Below are positions 1 to 12,085 of a DNA stretch of 64,000 nt, one piece after another. The stretch covers positions 434,001 to 498,000 of the forward strand of contig MBPM02000019.1 of the NCBI GenBank assembly GCA_001695595.3, given 5' to 3'. The stretch is from Plasmopara viticola. Its lineage: Eukaryota; Oomycota; Peronosporomycetes; Peronosporales; Peronosporaceae. A program made the translations under genes and the position numbers. How positions within the stretch are numbered: position 1 is the stretch's first letter; each line of letters begins with the position of its first letter. Below the pieces are notes generated by a model. The model had not been told where the DNA came from. It did not search any database and saw nothing but the letters and a program-made list of their open reading frames with translations.

Positions 1-212
1 TATGACACAAGTTTCTTTGCAAGAAGACGAGCATACTAGCCTTCAACTTGACGCTCGTCAAAATAACAGCGCTTGATACCTGAGACGGGTGTAAATGTAT
101 GTGAATAGCATTTGCTGACAGGAATGAGATGTGGGATGTATATTATTGCCTTCTGCGTTAATTGAGCGGTACAAAGTGCTTAGGCTGAATAGTAATCCTA
201 TGATCGGAGCAA

Positions 213-283
213 GCGCCGTTGGTTTAGTGGTAAAATATCTCGTTGCCAACGAGATGCCCCGGGTTCGATTCCCGGACGGCGCA
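213..283 (+). tRNA. tRNA-Gly(GCC), array copy 1
   Basis: Folds as a canonical tRNA: acceptor stem GCGCCGT/ACGGCGC with discriminator A, anticodon arm TCTCG-TTGCCAA-CGAGA giving anticodon GCC (Gly), and T arm CCGGG-TTCGATT-CCCGG. No intron and no encoded CCA. The TTTT terminator is at 285-288, and a second T run at 299-303 could serve as a backup. The upstream linker ends ttaattgagcgg (T allele, 3T). Confidence 0.97.
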
Positions 284-582
284 CTTTTGTGCTACAAGTT
301 TTTAAGACCTCACATTGACCACCAATTATTGTTTTAAGATAGTACGTCGAGCCCACATACATGAGCGATCTATGACACAAGTTTCTTTGCAAGAAGACGA
401 GCATACTAGCCTTCAACTTGACGCTCGTCAAAATAACAGCGCTTGATACCTGAGACGGGTGTAAATGTATGTGAATAGCATTTGCTGACAGGAATGAGAT
501 GTGGGATGTATATTATTGCCTTCTGCGTTAATTGAGCGGTACAAAGTGCTTAGGCTGAATAGTAATCCTATGATCGGAGCAA

Positions 583-653
583 GCGCCGTTGGTTTAGTGG
601 TAAAATATCTCGTTGCCAACGAGATGCCCCGGGTTCGATTCCCGGACGGCGCA
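583..653 (+). tRNA. tRNA-Gly(GCC), array copy 2
   Basis: 370 bp after copy 1. Its upstream unit appears identical to that of copy 1. Confidence 0.97.
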
Positions 654-952
654 CTTTTGTGCTACAAGTTTTTAAGACCTCACATTGACCACCAATTATT
701 GTTTTAAGATAGTACGTCGAGCCCACATACATGAGCGATCTATGACACAAGTTTCTTTGCAAGAAGACGAGCATACTAGCCTTCAACTTGACGCTCGTCA
801 AAATAACAGCGCTTGATACCTGAGACGGGTGTAAATGTATGTGAATAGCATTTGCTGACAGGAATGAGATGTGGGATGTATATTATTGCCTTCTGCGTTA
901 TTTGAGCGGTACAAAGTGCTTAGGCTGAATAGTAATCCTATGATCGGAGCAA

Positions 953-1023
953 GCGCCGTTGGTTTAGTGGTAAAATATCTCGTTGCCAACGAGATGCCCC
1001 GGGTTCGATTCCCGGACGGCGCA
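953..1023 (+). tRNA. tRNA-Gly(GCC), array copy 3
   Basis: Spacing 370. Linker ends ttatttgagcgg; T allele, 3T. Confidence 0.97.
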
Positions 1024-1322
1024 CTTTTGTGCTACAAGTTTTTAAGACCTCACATTGACCACCAATTATTGTTTTAAGATAGTACGTCGAGCCCACATAC
1101 ATGAGCGATCTATGACACAAGTTTCTTTGCAAGAAGACGAGCATACTAGCCTTCAACTTGACGCTCGTCAAAATAACAGCGCTTGATACCTGAGACGGGT
1201 AAATGTATGTGAATAGCATTTGCTGACAGGAATGAGATGTGGGATGTATATTATTGCCTTCTGCGTTATTGTTGAGCGGTACAAAGTGCTTAGGCTGAAT
1301 AGTAATCCTATGATCGGAGCAA

Positions 1323-1393
1323 GCGCCGTTGGTTTAGTGGTAAAATATCTCGTTGCCAACGAGATGCCCCGGGTTCGATTCCCGGACGGCGCA
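1323..1393 (+). tRNA. tRNA-Gly(GCC), array copy 4
   Basis: Spacing 370. Linker ends ttattgttgagcgg, with a 2-bp loss at cgggtaaatg. Confidence 0.97.
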
Positions 1394-1689
1394 CTTTTGT
1401 GCTACAAGTTTTTAAGACCTCACATTGACCACCAATTATTGTTTTAAGATAGTACGTCGAGCCCACATACATGAGCGATCTATGACACAAGTTTCTTTGC
1501 AAGAAGACGAGCATACTAGCCTTCAACTTGACGCTCGTCAAAATAACAGCGCTTGATACCTGAGACGGGTGTAAATGTATGTGAATAGCATTTGCTGACA
1601 CGAATGAGATGTGGGATGTATATTATTGCCTTCTGCGTTAGAGCGGTACAAAGTGCTTAGGCTGAATAGTAATCCTACGATCGGAGCAA

Positions 1690-1760
1690 GCGCCGTTGGT
1701 TTAGTGGTAAAATATCTCGTTGCCAACGAGATGCCCCGGGTTCGATTCCCGGACGGCGCA
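1690..1760 (+). tRNA. tRNA-Gly(GCC), array copy 5
   Basis: Spacing 367. Short linker end ttagagcgg, with variants tgacacgaatg and cctacgatcgg. Confidence 0.97.
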
Positions 1761-2057
1761 CTTTTGTGCTACAAGTTTTTAAGACCTCACATTGACCACC
1801 AATTATTGTTTTAAGATAGTACGTCGAGCCCACATACATGAGCGATCTATGACACAAGTTTCTTTGCAAGAAGACGAGCATACTAGCCTTCAACTTGACG
1901 CTCGTCAAAATAACAGCGCTTGATACCTGAGACGGGTAAATGTATGTGAATAGCATTTGCTGACAGGAATGAGATGTGGGATGCATATTATTGCCTTCTG
2001 CGTTATTTGAGCGGCACAAAGTGCTTAGGCTGAATAGTAATCCTATGATCGGAGCAA

Positions 2058-2128
2058 GCGCCGTTGGTTTAGTGGTAAAATATCTCGTTGCCAACGAGAT
2101 GCCCCGGGTTCGATTCCCGGACGGCGCA
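2058..2128 (+). tRNA. tRNA-Gly(GCC), array copy 6
   Basis: Spacing 368. First C-allele unit; also carries gagcggcac. Confidence 0.97.
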
Positions 2129-2429
2129 CTTTTGTGCTACAAGTTTTTAAGACCTCACATTGACCACCAATTATTGTTTTAAGATAGTACGTCGAGCCCA
2201 CATACATGAGCGATCTATGACACAAGTTTCTTTGCAAGAAGACGAGCATACTAGCCTTCAACTTGACGCTCGTCAAAATAACAGCGCTTGATACCTGAGA
2301 CGGGTGTAAATGTATGTGAATAGCATTTGCTGACAGGAATGAGATGTGGGATGTATATTATTGCCTTCTGCGTTATTGTTGAGCGGTACAAAGTGCTTAG
2401 GCTGAATAGTAATCCTATGATCGGAGCAA

Positions 2430-2500
2430 GCGCCGTTGGTTTAGTGGTAAAATATCTCGTTGCCAACGAGATGCCCCGGGTTCGATTCCCGGACGGCGCA
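2430..2500 (+). tRNA. tRNA-Gly(GCC), array copy 7
   Basis: Spacing 372. ttattgttgagcgg linker, T allele, 3T. Confidence 0.97.
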
Positions 2501-2801
2501 CTTTTGTGCTACAAGTTTTTAAGACCTCACATTGACCACCAATTATTGTTTTAAGATAGTACGTCGAGCCCACATACATGAGCGATCTATGACACAAGTT
2601 TCTTTGCAAGAAGACGAGCATACTAGCCTTCAACTTGACGCTCGTCAAAATAACAGCGCTTGATACCTGAGACGGGTGTAAATGTATGTGAATAGCATTT
2701 GCTGACAGGAATGAGATGTGGGATGCATATTATTGCCTTCTGCGTTATTGTTGAGCGGTACAAAGTGCTTAGGCTGAATAGTAATCCTATGATCGGAGCA
2801 A

Positions 2802-2872
2802 GCGCCGTTGGTTTAGTGGTAAAATATCTCGTTGCCAACGAGATGCCCCGGGTTCGATTCCCGGACGGCGCA
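2802..2872 (+). tRNA. tRNA-Gly(GCC), array copy 8
   Basis: Spacing 372. ttattgttgagcgg linker, C allele, 3T. Confidence 0.97.
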
Positions 2873-3172
2873 CTTTTGTGCTACAAGTTTTTAAGACCTC
2901 ACATTGACCACCAATTATTGTTTTAAGATAGTACGTCGAGCCCACATACATGAGCGATCTATGACACAAGTTTCTTTGCAAGAAGACGAGCATACTAGCC
3001 TTCAACTTGACGCTCGTCAAAATAACAGCGCTTGATACCTGAGACGGGTGTAAATGTATGTGAATAGCATTTGCTGACAGGAATGAGATGTGGGATGTAT
3101 ATTATTGCCTTCTGCGTTAATCTGAGCGGTACAAAGTGCTTAGGCTGAATAGTAATCCTATGATCGGAGCAA

Positions 3173-3243
3173 GCGCCGTTGGTTTAGTGGTAAAATATCT
3201 CGTTGCCAACGAGATGCCCCGGGTTCGATTCCCGGACGGCGCA
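3173..3243 (+). tRNA. tRNA-Gly(GCC), array copy 9
   Basis: Spacing 371. ttaatctgagcgg linker, T allele. Confidence 0.97.
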
Positions 3244-3543
3244 CTTTTGTGCTACAAGTTTTTAAGACCTCACATTGACCACCAATTATTGTTTTAAGAT
3301 AGTACGTCGAGCCCACATACATGAGCGATCTATGACACAAGTTTCTTTGCAAGAAGACGAGCATACTAGCCTTCAACTTGACGCTCGTCAAAATAACAGC
3401 GCTTGATACCTGAGACGGGTGTAAATGTATGTGAATAGCATTTGCTGACAGGAATGAGATGTGGGATGTATATTATTGCCTTCTGCGTTAATTTGAGCGG
3501 TACAAAGTGCTTAGGCTGAATAGTAATCCTATGATCGGAGCAA

Positions 3544-3614
3544 GCGCCGTTGGTTTAGTGGTAAAATATCTCGTTGCCAACGAGATGCCCCGGGTTCGAT
3601 TCCCGGACGGCGCA
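3544..3614 (+). tRNA. tRNA-Gly(GCC), array copy 10
   Basis: Spacing 371. ttaatttgagcgg linker, T allele. Confidence 0.97.
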
Positions 3615-3914
3615 CTTTTGTGCTACAAGTTTTTAAGACCTCACATTGACCACCAATTATTGTTTTAAGATAGTACGTCGAGCCCACATACATGAGCGAT
3701 CTATGACACAAGTTTCTTTGCAAGAAGACGAGCATACTAGCCTTCAACTTGACGCTCGTCAAAATAACAGCGCTTGATACCTGAGACGGGTGTAAATGTA
3801 TGTGAATAGCATTTGCTGACACGAATGAGATGTGGGATGTATATTATTGCCTTCTGCGTTAATCTGAGCGGTACAAAGTGCTTAGGCTGAATAGTAATCC
3901 TATGATCGGAGCAA

Positions 3915-3985
3915 GCGCCGTTGGTTTAGTGGTAAAATATCTCGTTGCCAACGAGATGCCCCGGGTTCGATTCCCGGACGGCGCA
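3915..3985 (+). tRNA. tRNA-Gly(GCC), array copy 11
   Basis: Spacing 371. tgacacgaatg together with ttaatctgagcgg, a variant pair that recurs at copies 14 and 18. Confidence 0.97.
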
Positions 3986-4285
3986 CTTTTGTGCTACAAG
4001 TTTTTAAGACCTCACATTGACCACCAATTATTGTTTTAAGATAGTACGTCGAGCCCACATACATGAGCGATCTATGACACAAGTTTCTTTGCAAGAAGAC
4101 GAGCATACTAGCCTTCAACTTGACGCTCGTCAAAATAACAGCGCTTGATACCTGAGACGGGTGTAAATGTATGTGAATAGCATTTGCTGACAGGAATGAG
4201 ATGTGGGATGTATATTATTGCCTTCTGCGTTAATTTGAGCGGTACAAAGTGCTTAGGCTGAATAGTAATCCTATGATCGGAGCAA

Positions 4286-4356
4286 GCGCCGTTGGTTTAG
4301 TGGTAAAATATCTCGTTGCCAACGAGATGCCCCGGGTTCGATTCCCGGACGGCGCA
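4286..4356 (+). tRNA. tRNA-Gly(GCC), array copy 12
   Basis: Spacing 371. ttaatttgagcgg linker, T allele. Confidence 0.97.
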
Positions 4357-4657
4357 CTTTTGTGCTACAAGTTTTTAAGACCTCACATTGACCACCAATT
4401 ATTGTTTTAAGATAGTACGTCGAGCCCACATACATGAGCGATCTATGACACAAGTTTCTTTGCAAGAAGACGAGCATACTAGCCTTCAACTTGACGCTCG
4501 TCAAAATAACAGCGCTTGATACCTGAGACGGGTGTAAATGTATGTGAATAGCATTTGCTGACAGGAATGAGATGTGGGATGCATATTATTGCCTTCTGCG
4601 TTATTGTTGAGCGGTACAAAGTGCTTAGGCTGAATAGTAATCCTATGATCGGAGCAA

Positions 4658-4728
4658 GCGCCGTTGGTTTAGTGGTAAAATATCTCGTTGCCAACGAGAT
4701 GCCCCGGGTTCGATTCCCGGACGGCGCA
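4658..4728 (+). tRNA. tRNA-Gly(GCC), array copy 13
   Basis: Spacing 372. ttattgttgagcgg linker, C allele. Confidence 0.97.
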
Positions 4729-5028
4729 CTTTTGTGCTACAAGTTTTTAAGACCTCACATTGACCACCAATTATTGTTTTAAGATAGTACGTCGAGCCCA
4801 CATACATGAGCGATCTATGACACAAGTTTCTTTGCAAGAAGACGAGCATACTAGCCTTCAACTTGACGCTCGTCAAAATAACAGCGCTTGATACCTGAGA
4901 CGGGTGTAAATGTATGTGAATAGCATTTGCTGACACGAATGAGATGTGGGATGTATATTATTGCCTTCTGCGTTAATCTGAGCGGTACAAAGTGCTTAGG
5001 CTGAATAGTAATCCTATGATCGGAGCAA

Positions 5029-5099
5029 GCGCCGTTGGTTTAGTGGTAAAATATCTCGTTGCCAACGAGATGCCCCGGGTTCGATTCCCGGACGGCGCA
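5029..5099 (+). tRNA. tRNA-Gly(GCC), array copy 14
   Basis: Spacing 371. tgacacgaatg plus ttaatctgagcgg, T allele. Confidence 0.97.
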
Positions 5100-5400
5100 C
5101 TTTTGTGCTACAAGTTTTTAAGACCTCACATTGACCACCAATTATTGTTTTAAGATAGTACGTCGAGCCCACATACATGAGCGATCTATGACACAAGTTT
5201 CTTTGCAAGAAGACGAGCATACTAGCCTTCAACTTGACGCTCGTCAAAATAACAGCGCTTGATACCTGAGACGGGTGTAAATGTATGTGAATAGCATTTT
5301 GCTGACAGGAATGAGATGTGGGATGTATATTATTGCCTTCTGCGTTAATTTGAGCGGTACAAAGTGCTTAGGCTGAATAGTAATCCTATGATCGGAGCAA

Positions 5401-5471
5401 GCGCCGTTGGTTTAGTGGTAAAATATCTCGTTGCCAACGAGATGCCCCGGGTTCGATTCCCGGACGGCGCA
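5401..5471 (+). tRNA. tRNA-Gly(GCC), array copy 15
   Basis: Spacing 372. First 4T unit; ttaatttgagcgg linker. Confidence 0.97.
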
Positions 5472-5770
5472 CTTTTGTGCTACAAGTTTTTAAGACCTCA
5501 CATTGACCACCAATTATTGTTTTAAGATAGTACGTCGAGCCCACATACATGAGCGATCTATGACACAAGTTTCTTTGCAAGAAGACGAGCATACTAGCCT
5601 TCAACTTGACGCTCGTCAAAATAACAGCGCTTGATACCTGAGACGGGTGTAAATGTATGTGAATAGCATTTGCTGACAGGAATGAGATGTGGGATGTATA
5701 TTATTGCCTTCTGCGTTATTTGAGCGGTACAAAGTGCTTAGGCTGAATAGTAATCCTATGATCGGAGCAA

Positions 5771-5841
5771 GCGCCGTTGGTTTAGTGGTAAAATATCTCG
5801 TTGCCAACGAGATGCCCCGGGTTCGATTCCCGGACGGCGCA
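5771..5841 (+). tRNA. tRNA-Gly(GCC), array copy 16
   Basis: Spacing 370. ttatttgagcgg linker, as at copy 3. Confidence 0.97.
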
Positions 5842-6143
5842 CTTTTGTGCTACAAGTTTTTAAGACCTCACATTGACCACCAATTATTGTTTTAAGATAG
5901 TACGTCGAGCCCACATACATGAGCGATCTATGACACAAGTTTCTTTGCAAGAAGACGAGCATACTAGCCTTCAACTTGACGCTCGTCAAAATAACAGCGC
6001 TTGATACCTGAGACGGGTGTAAATGTATGTGAATAGCATTTTGCTGACAGGAATGAGATGTGGGATGTATATTATTGCCTTCTGCGTTATTGTTGAGCGG
6101 TACAAAGTGCTTAGGCTGAATAGTAATCCTATGATCGGAGCAA

Positions 6144-6214
6144 GCGCCGTTGGTTTAGTGGTAAAATATCTCGTTGCCAACGAGATGCCCCGGGTTCGAT
6201 TCCCGGACGGCGCA
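6144..6214 (+). tRNA. tRNA-Gly(GCC), array copy 17
   Basis: Spacing 373. 4T, ttattgttgagcgg linker, T allele. Confidence 0.97.
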
Positions 6215-6507
6215 CTTTTGTGCTACAAGTTTTTAAGACCTCACATTGACCACCAATTATTGTTTTAAGATAGTACGTCGAGCCCACATACATGAGCGAT
6301 CTATGACACAAGTTTCTTTGCAAGAAGACGAGCATACTAGCCTTCAACTTGACGCTCGTCAAAATAACAGCGCTTGATACCTGAGACGGGTGTAAATGTA
6401 TGTGAATAGCATTTGCTGACACGAATGAAATGTGGGATGTATATTATTGCCTTAATCTGAGCGGTACAAAGTGCTTAGGCTGAATAGTAATCCTACGATC
6501 GGAGCAA

Positions 6508-6578
6508 GCGCCGTTGGTTTAGTGGTAAAATATCTCGTTGCCAACGAGATGCCCCGGGTTCGATTCCCGGACGGCGCA
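6508..6578 (+). tRNA. tRNA-Gly(GCC), array copy 18
   Basis: Spacing 364. Linker lacks the ctgcgtt segment and has tgacacgaatgaaatg and cctacgatcgg. Confidence 0.97.
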
Positions 6579-6880
6579 CTTTTGTGCTACAAGTTTTTAA
6601 GACCTCACATTGACCACCAATTATTGTTTTAAGATAGTACGTCGAGCCCACATACATGAGCGATCTATGACACAAGTTTCTTTGCAAGAAGACGAGCATA
6701 CTAGCCTTCAACTTGACGCTCGTCAAAATAACAGCGCTTGATACCTGAGACGGGTGTAAATGTATGTGAATAGCATTTTGCTGACAGGAATGAGATGTGG
6801 GATGCATATTATTGCCTTCTGCGTTATTGTTGAGCGGTACAAAGTGCTTAGGCTGAATAGTAATCCTATGATCGGAGCAA

Positions 6881-6951
6881 GCGCCGTTGGTTTAGTGGTA
6901 AAATATCTCGTTGCCAACGAGATGCCCCGGGTTCGATTCCCGGACGGCGCA
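6881..6951 (+). tRNA. tRNA-Gly(GCC), array copy 19
   Basis: Spacing 373. From here to copy 45 the units carry the C allele; 4T. Confidence 0.97.
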
Positions 6952-7252
6952 CTTTTGTGCTACAAGTTTTTAAGACCTCACATTGACCACCAATTATTGT
7001 TTTAAGATAGTACGTCGAGCCCACATACATGAGCGATCTATGACACAAGTTTCTTTGCAAGAAGACGAGCATACTAGCCTTCAACTTGACGCTCGTCAAA
7101 ATAACAGCGCTTGATACCTGAGACGGGTGTAAATGTATGTGAATAGCATTTTGCTGACAGGAATGAGATGTGGGATGCATATTATTGCCTTCTGCGTTAT
7201 TGTGAGCGGTACAAAGTGCTTAGGCTGAATAGTAATCCTATGATCGGAGCAA

Positions 7253-7323
7253 GCGCCGTTGGTTTAGTGGTAAAATATCTCGTTGCCAACGAGATGCCCC
7301 GGGTTCGATTCCCGGACGGCGCA
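7253..7323 (+). tRNA. tRNA-Gly(GCC), array copy 20
   Basis: Spacing 372. ttattgtgagcgg linker, 4T. Confidence 0.97.
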
Positions 7324-7622
7324 CTTTTGTGCTACAAGTTTTTAAGACCTCACATTGACCACCAATTATTGTTTTAAGATAGTACGTCGAGCCCACATAC
7401 ATGAGCGATCTATGACACAAGTTTCTTTGCAAGAAGACGAGCATACTAGCCTTCAACTTGACGCTCGTCAAAATAACAGCGCTTGATACCTGAGACGGGA
7501 ATAAATATATGTGAATAGCATTTTGCTGACAGGAATGAGATGTGGGATGCATATTATTGCCTTCTGCGTTATTGAGCGGTACAAAGTGCTTAGGCTGAAT
7601 AGTAATCCTATGATCGGAGCAA

Positions 7623-7693
7623 GCGCCGTTGGTTTAGTGGTAAAATATCTCGTTGCCAACGAGATGCCCCGGGTTCGATTCCCGGACGGCGCA
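7623..7693 (+). tRNA. tRNA-Gly(GCC), array copy 21
   Basis: Spacing 370. cgggaataaatatatg variant and ttattgagcgg linker. Confidence 0.97.
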
Positions 7694-7994
7694 CTTTTGT
7701 GCTACAAGTTTTTAAGACCTCACATTGACCACCAATTATTGTTTTAAGATAGTACGTCGAGCCCACATACATGAGCGATCTATGACACAAGTTTCTTTGC
7801 AAGAAGACGAGCATACTAGCCTTCAACTTGACGCTCGTCAAAATAACAGCGCTTGATACCTGAGACGGGTCAAAATGGATGTGAATAGCATTTTGCTGAC
7901 AGGAATGAGATGTGGGATGCATATTATTGCCTTCTGCGTTAATTTGAGCGGTACAAAGTGCTTAGGCTGAATAGTAATCCTATGATCGGAGCAA

Positions 7995-8065
7995 GCGCCG
8001 TTGGTTTAGTGGTAAAATATCTCGTTGCCAACGAGATGCCCCGGGTTCGATTCCCGGACGGCGCA
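7995..8065 (+). tRNA. tRNA-Gly(GCC), array copy 22
   Basis: Spacing 372. Private variant cgggtcaaaatggatg; ttaatttgagcgg linker. Confidence 0.97.
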
Positions 8066-8367
8066 CTTTTGTGCTACAAGTTTTTAAGACCTCACATTGA
8101 CCACCAATTATTGTTTTAAGATAGTACGTCGAGCCCACATACATGAGCGATCTATGACACAAGTTTCTTTGCAAGAAGACGAGCATACTAGCCTTCAACT
8201 TGACGCTCGTCAAAATAACAGCGCTTGATACCTGAGACGGGTGTAAATGTATGTGAATAGCATTTTGCTGACAGGAATGAGATGTGGGATGCATATTATT
8301 GCCTTCTGCGTTATTGTTGAGCGGTACAAAGTGCTTAGGCTGAATAGTAATCCTATGATCGGAGCAA

Positions 8368-8438
8368 GCGCCGTTGGTTTAGTGGTAAAATATCTCGTTG
8401 CCAACGAGATGCCCCGGGTTCGATTCCCGGACGGCGCA
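8368..8438 (+). tRNA. tRNA-Gly(GCC), array copy 23
   Basis: Spacing 373. 4T, ttattgttgagcgg linker. Confidence 0.97.
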
Positions 8439-8739
8439 CTTTTGTGCTACAAGTTTTTAAGACCTCACATTGACCACCAATTATTGTTTTAAGATAGTAC
8501 GTCGAGCCCACATACATGAGCGATCTATGACACAAGTTTCTTTGCAAGAAGACGAGCATACTAGCCTTCAACTTGACGCTCGTCAAAATAACAGCGCTTG
8601 ATACCTGAGACGGGTGTAAATGTATGTGAATAGCATTTGCTGACAGGAATGAGATGTGGGATGCATATTATTGCCTTCTGCGTTATTGTTGAGCGGTACA
8701 AAGTGCTTAGGCTGAATAGTAATCCTATGATCGGAGCAA

Positions 8740-8810
8740 GCGCCGTTGGTTTAGTGGTAAAATATCTCGTTGCCAACGAGATGCCCCGGGTTCGATTCCC
8801 GGACGGCGCA
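8740..8810 (+). tRNA. tRNA-Gly(GCC), array copy 24
   Basis: Spacing 372. 3T, ttattgttgagcgg linker. Confidence 0.97.
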
Positions 8811-9111
8811 CTTTTGTGCTACAAGTTTTTAAGACCTCACATTGACCACCAATTATTGTTTTAAGATAGTACGTCGAGCCCACATACATGAGCGATCTAT
8901 GACACAAGTTTCTTTGCAAGAAGACGAGCATACTAGCCTTCAACTTGACGCTCGTCAAAATAACAGCGCTTGATACCTGAGACGGGTGTAAATGTATGTG
9001 AATAGCATTTGCTGACAGGAATGAGATGTGGGATGCATATTATTGCCTTCTGCGTTATTGTTGAGCGGTACAAAGTGCTTAGGCTGAATAGTAATCCTAT
9101 GATCGGAGCAA

Positions 9112-9182
9112 GCGCCGTTGGTTTAGTGGTAAAATATCTCGTTGCCAACGAGATGCCCCGGGTTCGATTCCCGGACGGCGCA
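9112..9182 (+). tRNA. tRNA-Gly(GCC), array copy 25
   Basis: Spacing 372. Its unit looks identical to that of copy 24. Confidence 0.97.
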
Positions 9183-9484
9183 CTTTTGTGCTACAAGTTT
9201 TTAAGACCTCACATTGACCACCAATTATTGTTTTAAGATAGTACGTCGAGCCCACATACATGAGCGATCTATGACACAAGTTTCTTTGCAAGAAGACGAG
9301 CATACTAGCCTTCAACTTGACGCTCGTCAAAATAACAGCGCTTGATACCTGAGACGGGAATAAATATATGTGAATAGCATTTTGCTGACAGGAATGAGAT
9401 GTGGGATGCATATTATTGCCTTCTGCGTTATTGTTGAGCGGTACAAAGTGCTTAGGCTGAATAGTAATCCTATGATCGGAGCAA

Positions 9485-9555
9485 GCGCCGTTGGTTTAGT
9501 GGTAAAATATCTCGTTGCCAACGAGATGCCCCGGGTTCGATTCCCGGACGGCGCA
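9485..9555 (+). tRNA. tRNA-Gly(GCC), array copy 26
   Basis: Spacing 373. cgggaataaatatatg variant, 4T. Confidence 0.97.
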
Positions 9556-9856
9556 CTTTTGTGCTACAAGTTTTTAAGACCTCACATTGACCACCAATTA
9601 TTGTTTTAAGATAGTACGTCGAGCCCACATACATGAGCGATCTATGACACAAGTTTCTTTGCAAGAAGACGAGCATACTAGCCTTCAACTTGACGCTCGT
9701 CAAAATAACAGCGCTTGATACCTGAGACGGGTGTAAATGTATGTGAATAGCATTTGCTGACAGGAATGAGATGTGGGATGCATATTATTGCCTTCTGCGT
9801 TATTGTTGAGCGGTACAAAGTGCTTAGGCTGAATAGTAATCCTATGATCGGAGCAA

Positions 9857-9927
9857 GCGCCGTTGGTTTAGTGGTAAAATATCTCGTTGCCAACGAGATG
9901 CCCCGGGTTCGATTCCCGGACGGCGCA
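9857..9927 (+). tRNA. tRNA-Gly(GCC), array copy 27
   Basis: Spacing 372. 3T unit. Confidence 0.97.
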
Positions 9928-10229
9928 CTTTTGTGCTACAAGTTTTTAAGACCTCACATTGACCACCAATTATTGTTTTAAGATAGTACGTCGAGCCCAC
10001 ATACATGAGCGATCTATGACACAAGTTTCTTTGCAAGAAGACGAGCATACTAGCCTTCAACTTGACGCTCGTCAAAATAACAGCGCTTGATACCTGAGAC
10101 GGGTGTAAATGTATGTGAATAGCATTTTGCTGACAGGAATGAGATGTGGGATGCATATTATTGCCTTCTGCGTTATTGTTGAGCGGTACAAAGTGCTTAG
10201 GCTGAATAGTAATCCTATGATCGGAGCAA

Positions 10230-10300
10230 GCGCCGTTGGTTTAGTGGTAAAATATCTCGTTGCCAACGAGATGCCCCGGGTTCGATTCCCGGACGGCGCA
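10230..10300 (+). tRNA. tRNA-Gly(GCC), array copy 28
   Basis: Spacing 373. 4T; start of a three-unit 4T-4T-3T pattern. Confidence 0.97.
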
Positions 10301-10602
10301 CTTTTGTGCTACAAGTTTTTAAGACCTCACATTGACCACCAATTATTGTTTTAAGATAGTACGTCGAGCCCACATACATGAGCGATCTATGACACAAGTT
10401 TCTTTGCAAGAAGACGAGCATACTAGCCTTCAACTTGACGCTCGTCAAAATAACAGCGCTTGATACCTGAGACGGGAATAAATGTATGTGAATAGCATTT
10501 TGCTGACAGGAATGAGATGTGGGATGCATATTATTGCCTTCTGCGTTATTGTTGAGCGGTACAAAGTGCTTAGGCTGAATAGTAATCCTATGATCGGAGC
10601 AA

Positions 10603-10673
10603 GCGCCGTTGGTTTAGTGGTAAAATATCTCGTTGCCAACGAGATGCCCCGGGTTCGATTCCCGGACGGCGCA
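10603..10673 (+). tRNA. tRNA-Gly(GCC), array copy 29
   Basis: Spacing 373. cgggaataaatgtatg variant, 4T. Confidence 0.97.
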
Positions 10674-10974
10674 CTTTTGTGCTACAAGTTTTTAAGACCT
10701 CACATTGACCACCAATTATTGTTTTAAGATAGTACGTCGAGCCCACATACATGAGCGATCTATGACACAAGTTTCTTTGCAAGAAGACGAGCATACTAGC
10801 CTTCAACTTGACGCTCGTCAAAATAACAGCGCTTGATACCTGAGACGGGTGTAAATGTATGTGAATAGCATTTGCTGACAGGAATGAGATGTGGGATGCA
10901 TATTATTGCCTTCTGCGTTATTGTTGAGCGGTACAAAGTGCTTAGGCTGAATAGTAATCCTATGATCGGAGCAA

Positions 10975-11045
10975 GCGCCGTTGGTTTAGTGGTAAAATAT
11001 CTCGTTGCCAACGAGATGCCCCGGGTTCGATTCCCGGACGGCGCA
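10975..11045 (+). tRNA. tRNA-Gly(GCC), array copy 30
   Basis: Spacing 372. 3T unit. Confidence 0.97.
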
Positions 11046-11340
11046 CTTTTGTGCTACAAGTTTTTAAGACCTCACATTGACCACCAATTATTGTTTTAAG
11101 ATAGTACGTCGAGCCCACATACATGAGCGATCTATGACACAAGTTTCTTTGCAAGAAGACGAGCATACTAGCCTTCAACTTGACGCTCGTCAAAATAACA
11201 GCGCTTGATACCTGAGACGGGAATAAATGTATGTGAATAGCATTTTGCTCACAGATGTGGGATGCATATTATTGCCTTCTGCGTTATTGTTGAGCGGTAC
11301 AAAGTGCTTAGGCTGAATAGTAATCCTATGATCGGAGCAA

Positions 11341-11411
11341 GCGCCGTTGGTTTAGTGGTAAAATATCTCGTTGCCAACGAGATGCCCCGGGTTCGATTCC
11401 CGGACGGCGCA
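11341..11411 (+). tRNA. tRNA-Gly(GCC), array copy 31
   Basis: Spacing 366. Small deletion in the linker (gctcacagatgtggg); cgggaataaatg variant. Confidence 0.97.
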
Positions 11412-11713
11412 CTTTTGTGCTACAAGTTTTTAAGACCTCACATTGACCACCAATTATTGTTTTAAGATAGTACGTCGAGCCCACATACATGAGCGATCTA
11501 TGACACAAGTTTCTTTGCAAGAAGACGAGCATACTAGCCTTCAACTTGACGCTCGTCAAAATAACAGCGCTTGATACCTGAGACGGGTGTAAATGTATGT
11601 GAATAGCATTTTGCTGACAGGAATGAGATGTGGGATGCATATTATTGCCTTCTGCGTTATTGTTGAGCGGTACAAAGTGCTTAGGCTGAATAGTAATCCT
11701 ATGATCGGAGCAA

Positions 11714-11784
11714 GCGCCGTTGGTTTAGTGGTAAAATATCTCGTTGCCAACGAGATGCCCCGGGTTCGATTCCCGGACGGCGCA
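11714..11784 (+). tRNA. tRNA-Gly(GCC), array copy 32
   Basis: Spacing 373. 4T unit. Confidence 0.97.
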
Positions 11785-12085
11785 CTTTTGTGCTACAAGT
11801 TTTTAAGACCTCACATTGACCACCAATTATTGTTTTAAGATAGTACGTCGAGCCCACATACATGAGCGATCTATGACACAAGTTTCTTTGCAAGAAGACG
11901 AGCATACTAGCCTTCAACTTGACGCTCGTCAAAATAACAGCGCTTGATACCTGAGACGGGTGTAAATGTATGTGAATAGCATTTGCTGACAGGAATGAGA
12001 TGTGGGATGCATATTATTGCCTTCTGCGTTATTGTTGAGCGGTACAAAGTGCTTAGGCTGAATAGTAATCCTATGATCGGAGCAA

